From NCBI GenBank assembly GCA_024233305.1, contig JACKPV010000037.1, positions 1-64,000 of the forward strand: 64,000 nucleotides of DNA. Direction: 5' to 3'. The position numbers and the translations under genes were made by a program. The notes beneath the pieces are model-generated. The model did not search any database and was not told the DNA's origin. It saw only the letters and a list, made by a program, of their open reading frames with translations. This DNA is from Verrucomicrobiales bacterium (GTDB lineage: Bacteria; Verrucomicrobiota; Verrucomicrobiia; Limisphaerales; J093). Shown here piece by piece: positions 1-9,300 of this stretch (its first letter is position 1; every line of letters begins with the position of its first letter).

Positions 1-313
1 ACGTGCCAGACCGGCGCGTTCGTTTCGAGTCGATACTCGCAAACGCGCGAAGAAGCCGCCCGTCAACCTTGTCCCCCATGTCCCCAGCGGTGTCCCCAGT
101 ATTGGTGACTGGTGGCAATTGCGATCTGGGGTAAGCTGATGGCGTCGTTGGTGCAGAAATGCAGAAGTGACCGTGTGTATGTCAGGGCGTGAGTCTGCGG
201 CGCCGCTACCAGTCGACAAAGCGTCAGGTTCTCGTGTGAGAAAGGCCGGGGTTTCCCCGGCCTTCCTGCTTTTCAGTCCTGAACTGGCACGGCCCGTGCC
301 TCCAAATCACCCC
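1..313. other. left edge, no assignable gene
   Basis: No complete gene is seen. Three forward frames are open from base 1: frame 1 stops at 106-108, frame 2 at 137-139 and frame 3 at 132-134, so the tail of a gene lying left of the window could end here. The frame-2 tail is basic and then ends in a Trp-Trp-containing stretch, but nothing allows a product to be named. A hairpin at 242-264 follows, which fits the end of a transcript. Confidence 0.3.
242..264 (+). terminator. intrinsic-terminator-like hairpin
   Basis: A perfect 10-bp stem (AAGGCCGGGG / CCCCGGCCTT) closes a 3-base loop and is followed by CCTGCTTTT. It lies downstream of whatever gene ends at the left edge and upstream of the prepilin-like gene at 314. 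The short T-tract makes it a moderate rather than a strong terminator. Confidence 0.5.
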
Positions 314-1063
314 ATGCGCCCCCGCCACGCCACCGCCTTCACCCTGATCGAGTTGCTCGTCGTCATCGCGATCATCGGCATCCTGGCCGCCATGCTGCTG
401 CCCGCCTTGTCATCCGCCAAGGAGCGCGCGAAACGGACGGCCTGCCAGAACAACACCCGGCAGTTCATCATGGCGGCGCTGCTTTATGCCGGGGATTACG
501 AGGACCACCTGCCCAGCGGCGCCACCGACAACCGCGAGCCCGCCGACACCCACACGCCGATCCTGTCCACGCCGACGCGGGATCTGTTGTTGCAGTACAG
601 CGGTGGGTTGCAGATCCTGGATTGCCCGAACCTCGCCAATTCGTTCAAACGCCAGGAAGGCTGGCGTGTGCATCCGGATTACGGGATCGCCATCGGCTAC
701 CACTATCTCGGCGGCCACACGAACACCCCCTGGCCCACTCTGGGCCCCGCCGAAGCCACCTGGATTTCCCCGCAACGCTCGGCCGAGAATCCCGGCCTGG
801 TACTCGTGGCCGATCTCAATGTGTTCTGCCACAGCTACCAGCGGATCCTCGCCCCCCACGGAGGCAGCGGGCATATCGTCAAGGAAGAGACTTACTTCGA
901 GGAGAACGACAACGCTTGGACCGAGACTCCGGTCGACGTCGGCGGCCGCGGCGGCAACGTTGGATTGCTCGACGGCTCGGTGAGGTGGAAGGACATCCGG
1001 CAGATGAAGATCTACCGGGCCTCGCAAATGTGGGACACCGAGGGGGCGTTCGGGCTCTGGTGA
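314..1063 (+). CDS. prepilin-like DUF1559-type protein with N-terminal methylation motif
   Basis: A 249-residue protein of the large verrucomicrobial/planctomycetal family of type II secretion pseudopilin-like proteins. The start at ATG 314 is preferred because it puts the class III signal motif (AFTLIELLVVIAIIGILAA) at residues 8-26; an upstream ATG-less extension to 167 adds only unlikely sequence. Cleavage would fall after Ala8, where Gly is usual, with Glu at mature position 5. The first helix continues into SAKERAK, followed by a soluble domain ending in the family's Asp-Gly motif (GLLDGSVRWKD, about residues 217-227). Such proteins are exported and may be assembled or retained at the membrane; individual functions are mostly unknown. 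It converges on the gene ending at 1105. Confidence 0.85.
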   Translation: MRPRHATAFTLIELLVVIAIIGILAAMLLPALSSAKERAKRTACQNNTRQFIMAALLYAGDYEDHLPSGATDNREPADTHTPILSTPTRDLLLQYSGGLQILDCPNLANSFKRQEGWRVHPDYGIAIGYHYLGGHTNTPWPTLGPAEATWISPQRSAENPGLVLVADLNVFCHSYQRILAPHGGSGHIVKEETYFEENDNAWTETPVDVGGRGGNVGLLDGSVRWKDIRQMKIYRASQMWDTEGAFGLW

Positions 1064-1104
1064 ACCCGTCGCCCCGGATGGATCGACGTCGCGTGGCGGC
1101 GGGG

Positions 1105-1833
1105 TCACTGCGGATCGAGCCGCCAGATTCCGTTGACCTGGTGCATGGTCACCGACCAGGGAGGCGGGCCGCCACCGACGCCGGAGTCCGCCGAGCCTGG
1201 AACCACGGCAAGCTCAAGGCGCACCGAGCCGTCGGCCTGGGGCTCCCTCGCCGTGATCTCGTAACCCGGAAAGAACACCATCCCCTTCCAGAACTCCTCT
1301 TCGCCTTCGCGCTGAAGCTGATCCATCAGGTGGGAGGCGTGTTCCTCCAAGAAGACGTTGACGAGTGTCTCGCGGTTCCGATGTTCGACGGCCCAGAACC
1401 AGGTTTCGATGGCCGCCTCGGGAGTGCCCTGGCCGGCATTCCTTGCCTTGGATCGCAAGATGTAGCCCGGCGGGACGACGGCGCTGAGGGATCCTGGGTT
1501 GGCGCGGGCGGTGGCAAGTTGCCGGCTCAACTGGGCATGCTGCTGTTCGATCCCCGCGAGTTCGCCCGCGCGGCGGTTCAACTCGGTTTGCTCCCGTCGC
1601 AGCCGGATCAACTCACTTTGCTCCTCCTTGTTCAGGGGTTCGAGGGGCTCGGTTTCCGGCGGCGGTTCGAGCTGGCGGCCTTCATTGGCCACGAGGTTGC
1701 CCTCATGCACGGCGCGCAGGGCGCCCTCCTGCACGTGCAGGTCGCTCAGGGTCTGCAGGTTGAGCAGGGCCACGGCGCTGAAGCCGAGGAGCACACAACC
1801 GCTGACGGCGGTCACGACGAGCGGCGGCTTCAT
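1105..1833 (-). CDS. membrane-anchored coiled-coil protein, third gene of an ECF sigma operon
   Basis: A 242-residue protein with a single N-terminal membrane segment (about residues 6-26), a Glu/Arg-rich predicted coiled coil (about 65-110), and a C-terminal domain beginning near GTPEAAIETWFWAVEHRN. That motif recurs in verrucomicrobial membrane proteins with an NTF2-like accessory fold, but the fold assignment here is inference. Its start codon overlaps the stop of the preceding gene by 4 bases (1830-1833), so translation is probably coupled. It may sense or transmit a signal at the membrane together with its two operon partners. No enzyme motif is visible. Confidence 0.7.
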   Translation of the reverse strand: MKPPLVVTAVSGCVLLGFSAVALLNLQTLSDLHVQEGALRAVHEGNLVANEGRQLEPPPETEPLEPLNKEEQSELIRLRREQTELNRRAGELAGIEQQHAQLSRQLATARANPGSLSAVVPPGYILRSKARNAGQGTPEAAIETWFWAVEHRNRETLVNVFLEEHASHLMDQLQREGEEEFWKGMVFFPGYEITAREPQADGSVRLELAVVPGSADSGVGGGPPPWSVTMHQVNGIWRLDPQ

Positions 1834-3011
1834 CGGGGATCCTCCTGCAAGGGTTCTTCGATGGGCTCCATCTCCTCGGAAGGCGGTTGGAAGTCAGGTG
1901 GCAGGAGGCCGTAGCGCTGCATCATGCGAAGGTCCATCCGGGGCTGAGGTGCGGCGTTCGGATCCGCCGCCGTCCCATCGGGATTGACCACAAACGCGCC
2001 CGGATCGTCCGGCGGAAGCAGGCCGTAGCGGCGCATCATCTCGGGATCCATGGCGGCGGTCGGTGATGCTGGCTGCGTCGGGGCACCCGCGCCGTGGCTG
2101 AAGAGCCACAGCTTGCCTCCTTGCCAGACCAACTCACGCTGGGCGCGTTCGGGCGACAACTGCTGCACGCTGCCGTCGCAGAGCGTCACGCTATTGTGGA
2201 TCGGGCACTTGAACATCACGCGTTGAGGTTCGGTCTCGGTACCGTTGGCGGCCAGGAACTCGTAGCTCATGTTCGCGGAGCCGAAGGTGTCCCAGGATTC
2301 CGCCACCTGCCGTGAGGTGTCGGCCGGGCAAACGAGGACCTTCGGCGTCACGAGTTCATTGGACATGGAGCGGATGTCCGGCGGGAGAACGTCCTGATGG
2401 TCGGTGGCATAGATCCGGGCGCCAAGGCCGAGTTGCTTCAGATTGTTGACGCATCGGATGCGCAGGGCCTTCTCGTGCGCCTCGTCGAGCGCCTGGATCT
2501 CCTCGGGCATCGCCTGCCGGGCCAGGTTGCCGAGTTCGGTGCGCATCTTCTCCGCCTCGGGGGCGAGGGCTTCGATTCGGGCGACCTCGGCTTGCAGCCG
2601 TCCGGTTTCCGCGCGCAACCGTTCGAGTTCGGCCCGTCCTCTCGCCAAGGGGACCTGGGCGGCCTGACTGCCGGAGCTTCCGTTCGGGCTGCTGCCGGAA
2701 CCCCCGCTGCGGGCGGCGGCCGCCTGTTCCTGCGACCGCACCTCCTGTTTCAGCGCCTCGACGGATTCCTTGAGGGCATTGATCTGGCCGCGCTGGGTGC
2801 TCACCACTGCGAGGGCGGCCACCGCCAGTCCGGTGCTGGCCAGGGCCGGCCACCAAATGCGCAGTCCGCCCGGTCGGGAGCCGGAAGCGCCGGGAGTCCG
2901 ACGTCCGGGCCGGGGGATGGCCTCCTCCAGCTTCCCGCGCAGGTCGGAGGGCGGGGCGGGCTTGGGAGCGTTGTGCAGGACCTTCTCGAGGTCTTGATCC
3001 GTGGGTTTCAT
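1830..3011 (-). CDS. putative membrane regulator: anti-sigma-like N-terminus, coiled coil, DUF1559-like periplasmic domain
   Basis: A 393-residue protein encoded directly after an ECF sigma factor, overlapping it by 4 bases. Residues 1-50 are cytoplasmic and begin with a short acidic-basic stretch reminiscent of anti-sigma tails. One membrane segment is at 52-71, a long coiled coil at about 76-180, and then RCVNNLKQLGLGARIYATDH (186-205), the hallmark of prepilin-like DUF1559 proteins, closing with CDGSV (278-282). The C-terminus is Pro-rich and carries two copies of an MM(R/Q)RYGLLPPD motif. No classical zinc anti-sigma motif is present. Position and topology suggest it controls the neighbouring sigma factor; that is inference. 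Confidence 0.65.
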   Translation of the reverse strand: MKPTDQDLEKVLHNAPKPAPPSDLRGKLEEAIPRPGRRTPGASGSRPGGLRIWWPALASTGLAVAALAVVSTQRGQINALKESVEALKQEVRSQEQAAAARSGGSGSSPNGSSGSQAAQVPLARGRAELERLRAETGRLQAEVARIEALAPEAEKMRTELGNLARQAMPEEIQALDEAHEKALRIRCVNNLKQLGLGARIYATDHQDVLPPDIRSMSNELVTPKVLVCPADTSRQVAESWDTFGSANMSYEFLAANGTETEPQRVMFKCPIHNSVTLCDGSVQQLSPERAQRELVWQGGKLWLFSHGAGAPTQPASPTAAMDPEMMRRYGLLPPDDPGAFVVNPDGTAADPNAAPQPRMDLRMMQRYGLLPPDFQPPSEEMEPIEEPLQEDPR

Positions 3012-3586
3012 CGGGGGATGGGGTGGGATGTTCTGGATGGATTCGAAAGCGGCTCGGCGAGGAGCGAACGCAGTTGTTGGACGGCGGCGCGAAGACGGTG
3101 TTTGACCGTGCTGGCCGCGATTTCCAGGGCCAGCGCGGTTTCCTGCAAGCTGAGTTCCTGATAGTAATGCAAGTGCACGGTGACGCGCAGGTCCTCGGGC
3201 AACCCGTCGACGGCCGCGTAGACCGCCGCGGCCAGATCATCCTGCGCCACGCGCGCGTCGGGACGATCCGCGCCATCCGGTTGCGCTTCCCACCAAGCGT
3301 CCCCGGGATGGGTTTCCCGATGGTTGCGCCGCAGCCAGTCGAGCCAGACATGCCGGGCAATGCCGTGGACCCACGAGGCGACCGATGATCGGCCGGCAAA
3401 GCGATCAATCGCCTGCCAGGCCCGGACGAAGGCGCGCTGGGTGAGATCCGCGGCGTCCGCCTCACTCCCGCTCAACCGGCGCAGGAAGGCGTAGACCGCG
3501 GCGTAGTGGCGGTCCACCAGGGTGGTGGCCGCGGCGCGATCCCCGCCCCGGATTCGGGCGATCAACTGCGTGTCATCGGCGTGCAT
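3008..3586 (-). CDS. ECF-type RNA polymerase sigma factor
   Basis: A 192-residue sigma-70 family factor of ECF length. Region 2 is recognisable near residues 30-65 (ADAADLTQRAFVRAWQAIDR). Region 4 near 130-170 has a helix-turn-helix (LSLQETALALEIAASTVKHR). It would direct RNA polymerase to a small regulon, normally under the control of a co-encoded regulator. It is the first gene of a three-gene minus-strand unit (3586 to 1105) with 4-bp start/stop overlaps at both junctions. The divergent thioesterase gene starts at 3718, so the promoter of this unit should lie in 3587-3717. The regulon cannot be read from this window. Confidence 0.9.
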   Translation of the reverse strand: MHADDTQLIARIRGGDRAAATTLVDRHYAAVYAFLRRLSGSEADAADLTQRAFVRAWQAIDRFAGRSSVASWVHGIARHVWLDWLRRNHRETHPGDAWWEAQPDGADRPDARVAQDDLAAAVYAAVDGLPEDLRVTVHLHYYQELSLQETALALEIAASTVKHRLRAAVQQLRSLLAEPLSNPSRTSHPIPR

Positions 3587-3717
3587 GGTTCTCTTGATTA
3601 GTCGTTCGCAACGTCCCGGTTGGACAACGGAAGTTGCAGAAAGTGTCGTTTCCGCCGGCTCCCGGTGCCGCGGCGTTTTGCGTGGCGCCGTCCGGGCCGG
3701 CCCGCCAGACTCGCGGC

Positions 3718-4161
3718 ATGGCTTTCGAGTTCAAGCTGGAACGACGGGTCGAGTTCTCCGAAACCGACGCAGCCGGCATCGTGCATTTCTCGAACTTCTT
3801 CCGTTACATGGAGGCCGCCGAGCACGCCTTCTTCCGCTCGCTGGGTCATTCGGTCATGCTCAAGGACTTCGATCCGCCGCTGGGTTTCCCGCGGGTGCAT
3901 GCCGACTGCGACTACCGGGCGCCGCTGCGCTTCGAGGACCGGTTCGAGATCCACCTGCTGGTGCGCGAGAAGCGCGCCAAGGCCCTGAGCTACCGGTTCA
4001 CATTTCGCAACCTGTCAATCGAGCCGCCGGTCGAAGTCGCGCGCGGCCATCTGACGGTCGTTTGCGTGACGCATGAGGCGGACGGTCGGCTGGCGTCGAC
4101 GCGCATCCCGTCCGCGCTGGCCGACCGGATTGAAGTGGCGCCCCCGGAGGCGATCGCCTGA
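3718..4161 (+). CDS. acyl-CoA thioesterase, hotdog fold (YbgC/4HBT type)
   Basis: A 147-residue hotdog-fold thioesterase that hydrolyses acyl-CoA or a related thioester in the cytoplasm. The N-terminal signature SETDAAGIVHFSNFFRYMEA (about residues 13-32) carries the Asp used for catalysis in the 4HBT family. Length matches the family. ATG 3718 is chosen because it starts right at the domain (MAFEFKLERRVEF); the in-frame extension to 3634 adds low-complexity sequence. The natural substrate is not determinable. Its TGA stop (4159-4161) lies inside the left end of the repeat element at 4158-4360, so the element sits exactly at the end of the gene. Confidence 0.85.
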   Translation: MAFEFKLERRVEFSETDAAGIVHFSNFFRYMEAAEHAFFRSLGHSVMLKDFDPPLGFPRVHADCDYRAPLRFEDRFEIHLLVREKRAKALSYRFTFRNLSIEPPVEVARGHLTVVCVTHEADGRLASTRIPSALADRIEVAPPEAIA

Positions 4162-4360
4162 GCCGTAACCATGCAGTAGGATCCACCACGGATGGGCACT
4201 GATGGGCACGGATATCGTGCGAAACCAGAATGGTCCGCCGTGGGTTCGGACTCACCATTTAGGGAGTCCTCTCGCCCTCTCCGCCAAGGCGGCAGCGCCG
4301 CGTCCCATCCGTGGCATCCGTGCCCATCCGCGGTCCATTGACTGAATCGATACGGCTGAG
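4158..4360. repeat. dispersed TIR element, copy A
   Basis: About 203 bp with imperfect inverted ends: CTGAGCCGTAACCATGCAGT on the left, and the complement of CTCAGCCGTATCGATTCAGT on the right. The interior is rich in GATGGGCAC/GTGCCCATC words. Copy B at 12567-12760 is the same sequence in the opposite orientation with high similarity, including the GGCAGCGCCGCG core. It contains no ORF of note. The left end supplies the TGA stop of the thioesterase gene. No clear target-site duplication is visible at the flanks. Confidence 0.85.
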
Positions 4361-4407
4361 CCGGCGACCGGGCGGACGGCATCCTGGGGCGCAGCCCGGC
4401 GGAGCGA

Positions 4408-5361
4408 TCAGCGGGTGTTTCCGAGCAATCCGTCGACCGGCGCGAAGTCATCTGTGAGCAGGGGGCAGCGTTCGACATTGGCGGGCGGCATAGCGCGAAA
4501 TGCGCTCACCCTTTGGGCGAACGTCGGCAGCTTCACCAACCCGCGGTTCACCACGGTTTCCGTGCGCTCCTTCAACCACGCCGGGGTTACCTGCACGGGG
4601 CGAACGGTTCCGACCAGCACGATGTTCAGGCTTTCCGTGGCCGGGAACAGGTGGACTTCGGGAAACACCGTCTTCATGGTGCGATAAACCGAGCCGACGA
4701 TGTCCGCGCGGTAGCCGTTCAGCGTGCCGATGACATTGTAGGCCAATACGCCGTCGGCGGTGAGATGCTCGCGGGCCAGGGTGAAAAACTCCCGGGTGGC
4801 GAGGTGATGCGGGATGGCCGAGCCGTAGCGCCCGCGCGTGTAGGCATCGAGCAGGATCAGGTCGTAGCGGGCGTTGGAACGACGCAGAAACATGCGGCCG
4901 TCCTGCACGAACACCCGTTGCCGGGGACCGGTATTGAAGTTGAAATACTGCCCGGCCACGCGCTGCACCGCGGCGTCCACCTCGACGGTGTCGATGGTGA
5001 CCGTCGGGCAATGGGCGGCATACAGCCGTTGAATGCTGCCGCCGCCCAGACCGAGCATGAGCACGTTCGAGATGTTCGTGTTCCAGAGCCACGGAGTGAA
5101 GAAATACTCGACGTATTCGAAGTGGCCCTGGAGCGGGTTGGCCAGGGACATGCGGGTTTCCTCGCTGCCATCGAAGCTGAGCGTGCGCCGGCCCCGCTGG
5201 TCGACCACCAGGATGTGGTGATAGGCGGACGTTGTTTCGTGAACGACCCCGGCGAAGGGCTGGGGCGTGAGGGAGAACGCGGCGAACCCGGCGAGTATGG
5301 TTCGGCGGAAACCGGCGCGCCCGCTGGCCCGGGGAGCGACGGGTGACAAGGCATCATTCAT
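4408..5361 (-). CDS. spermidine synthase-like methyltransferase-fold protein
   Basis: A 317-residue soluble protein of the SpeE/polyamine synthase superfamily. The nucleotide-binding Rossmann motif is LMLGLGGGSIQRLY (about residues 99-112), followed by an acidic strand end (IDTVEVDAAV) and LILLDAYTRGRYG, the region where polyamine synthases place a conserved Asp. It could transfer an aminopropyl group from decarboxylated AdoMet, but many paralogues have unknown substrates. ATG 5361 overlaps the stop of the membrane-protein gene by 8 bases (ATGAATGA). The pair resembles a membrane-fused spermidine synthase cut into two ORFs. A start at 5400 is also open but less likely. Confidence 0.75.
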   Translation of the reverse strand: MNDALSPVAPRASGRAGFRRTILAGFAAFSLTPQPFAGVVHETTSAYHHILVVDQRGRRTLSFDGSEETRMSLANPLQGHFEYVEYFFTPWLWNTNISNVLMLGLGGGSIQRLYAAHCPTVTIDTVEVDAAVQRVAGQYFNFNTGPRQRVFVQDGRMFLRRSNARYDLILLDAYTRGRYGSAIPHHLATREFFTLAREHLTADGVLAYNVIGTLNGYRADIVGSVYRTMKTVFPEVHLFPATESLNIVLVGTVRPVQVTPAWLKERTETVVNRGLVKLPTFAQRVSAFRAMPPANVERCPLLTDDFAPVDGLLGNTR

Positions 5362-6010
5362 GATCGGCGCCACTCTCGTCCCGAACAGGCTCCGGTGCAA
5401 AGGCCCGACTCAACGGGTGGCACAACAGCCCCAGCAGAAGGATCGCGATCCCGGCGCTGCGGAAGATGGTGGTCAGCCGCAGCCAGTCGATCAGGAAGTA
5501 GCCCGCCACGAACACCCCGGCGATGCTGCCCAGCGTGCTCCAGGCGATGATCCGTCCGCTGAGCCGGCCGAGGTGCGTGATTCCCCGCGCGCTGATACGG
5601 ATGAGATACGGCGGCAACATGGCGAGCACGAGGCAGGGTGTGAGAAACACCACGGCGCTGCCGAGCGCGGGATCGAGCTTCTGCCAGACCATCGGTATCG
5701 GGGCATCCGCCGGATGACGCAGCACAATCGCCTCGAGGAGCGGCGGCGCGTAGTCGGGAACGGTGAGCACCAACCCGCCCGCCGGAACCAGCAGCCAGGC
5801 CATCCGGCGCAGGCACTGCCAGCGATCCGCCAGCGCCCCGCCGAGGTAATAGCCGGCCGCCAGCGCGATCATCACCACCCCGATCTGGCTGACCCAGACA
5901 TAGAACGAACCGCCAAACTCGCTGGCGAGATAACGGGCGCCGATGATCTCGAGGATCATCACGATGAACCCGCCCGCAAACATCAGACCCACTGCCGCGA
6001 AGCTCGCCAT
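5354..6010 (-). CDS. integral membrane partner of spermidine synthase-like protein
   Basis: A 218-residue hydrophobic protein with about six membrane segments (for example VGLMFAGGFIVMILEIIGAR and IGVVMIALAAGYYLGGALAD). The EIIGARYLASEFGGSFYVW stretch is characteristic of the membrane part of fused-MFS/spermidine synthase proteins. It is translated immediately before the synthase-like gene with overlapping start and stop codons, so the two products probably act together at the inner membrane. In many bacteria this membrane part and the synthase domain form one polypeptide. Function as a transporter or a membrane anchor is unresolved. Confidence 0.7.
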   Translation of the reverse strand: MASFAAVGLMFAGGFIVMILEIIGARYLASEFGGSFYVWVSQIGVVMIALAAGYYLGGALADRWQCLRRMAWLLVPAGGLVLTVPDYAPPLLEAIVLRHPADAPIPMVWQKLDPALGSAVVFLTPCLVLAMLPPYLIRISARGITHLGRLSGRIIAWSTLGSIAGVFVAGYFLIDWLRLTTIFRSAGIAILLLGLLCHPLSRAFAPEPVRDESGADHE

Positions 6011-6187
6011 GAGGCGTCAATGAAGCGCCGGACCAATCACGCGCGCAAGCACGGTCTGCCGCGGGAATCGCTGCTCGCCCCCCCCGTCGTGACGCGGACG
6101 GGAGCAAAGGCGGGTTCCGCCGCGACGACTGACGGAGCTGCGCAGGGGGCTGATAGGAACCGGGTCTTGATGGGCGGGAGCGGGGCA

Positions 6188-6280
6188 GACATTCCTGTCC
6201 GCCGGTTTCGCGGACATTCCTGTTCGCGCCGGTGCCGGGGACTCGAAAGTCCCCGGAACCGGCAGGTTGGAAAACCTGCC
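6188..6280. repeat. cluster of short hairpin/direct-repeat modules
   Basis: This intergenic stretch between divergent genes contains a direct repeat GACATTCCTGT at 6188-6198 and 6213-6223. Two perfect hairpins follow: CCGGGGACT/AGTCCCCGG (6235-6256) and GGCAGGTT/AACCTGCC (6261-6280). The modules look like pieces of interspersed repeats rather than a single promoter or terminator. They sit upstream of the large FG-GAP gene and downstream of nothing convergent, so a terminator role is unlikely. Confidence 0.6.
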
Positions 6281-6380
6281 CTACCGTCGAGGGTATCACC
6301 CACTTCCAACCATGCCCGCTGCGCAGAGCGACGGGAAGAATGATTCGATCCGCCGGTCTGGATGCGGTAATCCACTCGGC

Positions 6381-9300
6381 ATGCAGCCCGGCAACCACTC
6401 GACTGGACCGACAGCCGCCCACCCGGCAGGCCCCGCACGGGGCCTTCGTCCGGGACCGCCGGCGCATCCGGGCGGTCCTGGCCGCGGCTTGGTCCTCGTG
6501 GCGGCGCTGATCGGGATGGCGACTGGATCCGTTGGCCTGCGGGCCGCGGACTGGCGCCAGGGGGAGGGTTTCCGCTTCCGTGAACTCACCCCGGGCGAGC
6601 ACGCCGGCGGGACGTCCCCCCGGCGGCAGGTCGGGTTCACCGCCATTCCGGGCACGGCCAGCGGCGTGGATTTCCAGAATCCGTTGGCAGTGCGGTCGAT
6701 GATGGCGAACAACAACCTGATGAACGGCTCGGGGGTGGCGGCCGGTGATTTCGACGGCGACGGGTGGTGCGACCTCTACTTCGCGGCCATCGAAGGGACC
6801 AATGCCCTCTATCGAAACCTCGGCAACTGGCGTTTCGAAGACCGCACTTCCGCCGCGGGCGTGGGCCTGCCCGGAGCGCGGTCGACCGGCGCGCTGTTCG
6901 TCGATCTCGAAGCCGACGGCGACCTGGATCTGCTCGTCGCGACTCTGGGACACGGAGTCCGCGTGTTCGAGAACGGAGGAGACGGACGGTTCACCGACCG
7001 GACGGCCACCTCGGGCCTGGCCGCCGACACCGGCAGCATGAGCCTGGCCATGGGTGATGTGGACGGGGACGGCGATCCGGACCTTTACGTGGCGAACTAT
7101 GGTTCGCTCTCGATCTTGCGCAGCGGGGGGCGGGCGGAACTGCGCAACGTGGATGGCGAATGGCAGGTCACGGGCCCGCACGCCAAACGGTTGCGCTTCG
7201 TCGACGGGCGGCTCGAGGAACTGGGCGAACCGGACGCGCTGTACCGCAACGACGGTCGGGGCCGTTTCGAGGCGGTCCCTTGGGACTCCGTCTCGTTTCT
7301 CGACGAATGGGGCAAGCCCAAGCCGGCGCCCTGGGACTTCGGCCTGACCGTGCAGATCCGCGACCTGAACGGGGACCGCGCCCCGGACATTTATGTCTGC
7401 AACGACTTCCAGACGGTCGATCGGTTCTGGCTCAACGATGGCGCGGGCCAGTTCCGTCTGTTGCCCCGGCTGGCCATGCGGAAGCAGAGCTTTTCCTCGA
7501 TGGGCGTCGATTTCGCCGACCTCGACCGGGACGGCGACCTGGACTTCTTCGTGACCGAGATGATGGCCCGTGATCCGCGGCGGTGGATGCGTCAGATCGT
7601 CGGGATGCCGCCGCTCATCCCCGAGCCGGGCCGGATCGACAACCGTCCGGAGGTTGCCCGCAACACCCTGTTCCTCAACGAAGGCCGAACCACCTTCGCC
7701 GAAATCGCCCTGTACAGCGGCGTGCCTGCGGCGGACTGGGCGTGGCAACCGGAGTTTCTCGACGTGGATCTCGACGGCTTTGAAGACGCGCTGGTGGTCA
7801 ATGGGATGGCCTTCGACGTGCAGGACCGCGATGTGCTCGACCACGTCCGCTCTCTCGGTCGACAATCACCCGAGCAAAGTCGCCAGAACCTCGCGCTCTA
7901 CCCTGAGTTTTCCACGGCGGACGTGGCCTGGCGCAACCGCGGGGACCTCACGTTCGAGGACACGAGCGCCGCCTGGGGTTTCGACAACGAGCGGATTTCC
8001 CAGGGTCTTGCCCAGGCGGACCTCGACAACGACGGCGATCTGGACCTCGCCATCAACGGCATCCGCGACGGCGCGCTGCTCCTGCGCAACGAAAGCGCCG
8101 CGCCGCGCCTGGCCGTGCGCCTGCGGGGGCGCGGCGGGAATCCCCGGGGAATCGGCGGCTCGATCCTCGTGGCGGGCGGCGGCATGCCCCGCCAAATGCA
8201 GGAGATTCTCTGCGGCGGCCATTACCTGTCGTGCAGCGACACCATGCGGGTGTTCGCTGCCGGATCGTTGACCAACCGGTTCACCATTGAGGTGCGCTGG
8301 CGGGGAGGAGCCACCAGCTTCGTGCGGAACGCCCGGCCCAATTGCCTCTACGAAATCGAGGAACCCGCCAGTGCGCCGCCGGTGAGCGAACCGCCCGCCG
8401 ATCCCGAACCGGAACCGTGGTTCGCCGACCGCAGCGCCTGGTTGAACCACACCCACCGGGAGACCCTCTTTCCCGATTACGCCCGGCAGCCGCTCCTGAC
8501 CCGGCAGTTCACCCAGTTGGGACCGGGTGTCGCGTGGTTCGATCTCGACGGCGATGGCCGCGACGAACTGTTCCTCGGCGCGGCCCGCGGCGACCGTCCG
8601 GGCGTTTTTCGCTGGAACGGCATCGACCGTTTCGAGGCCATCCCGCTGCCCGAATGGGGAACGCCGGACGATCTCACCGGCATCGTGGGCTGGGTCCGGG
8701 CCGACGGGCAGCGCTCGATCCTCGCTGCCCTGTCCCGCTGTGAATCCGACGTCGCTCTCCCCGCGGGCATTGCGCAGTTCTCCGGGATGCAGCCGGCCGG
8801 CCTGGGGATTGCGCCCCTCGCCGGCGTGCCCGCCACCAGAGAGTCCATTGGACCGCTTGCCGCCGCCGACTTCGACCGCGACGGCGACCTGGACCTGTTC
8901 GTCGGTTCGCGCCTCCGCCCGGGCGCCTACCCCGAACCCGCTCCCTCGCGGCTGTTCCGTCAGCAACCCGGTGGGCTGGGACTCGACGCGGCCAACACGG
9001 CGGCGCTGGGCGACGCCGCGCTGGTCAGCGGCGCCGTGTGGAGTGACCTGGATGCCGATGGTTGGACGGACCTCGTCCTCGCGTGCGACTGGGGGCCGGT
9101 GCGGATCTTCCGCAACGTCCGGGGAACCCTGCAGGCATGGGATCCGCCGTTGAAATGGACGTCTGTCGGGGGGGCGAACGAACCGTCCGGCATGTCGACG
9201 CTGGGCGGGGTGACCGGGTGGTGGAACGGGGTGACCACGGGCGACTTTGACGGTGACGGGCGCCCCGACATCGTGGCGGCCAACTGGGGTTTGAACACCC

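Noticed and set aside
4158..4360. Classical insertion-sequence interpretation of the TIR elements
   Set aside because: They encode no transposase and lack a visible target duplication in this window, so they are reported as repeats rather than as IS elements.
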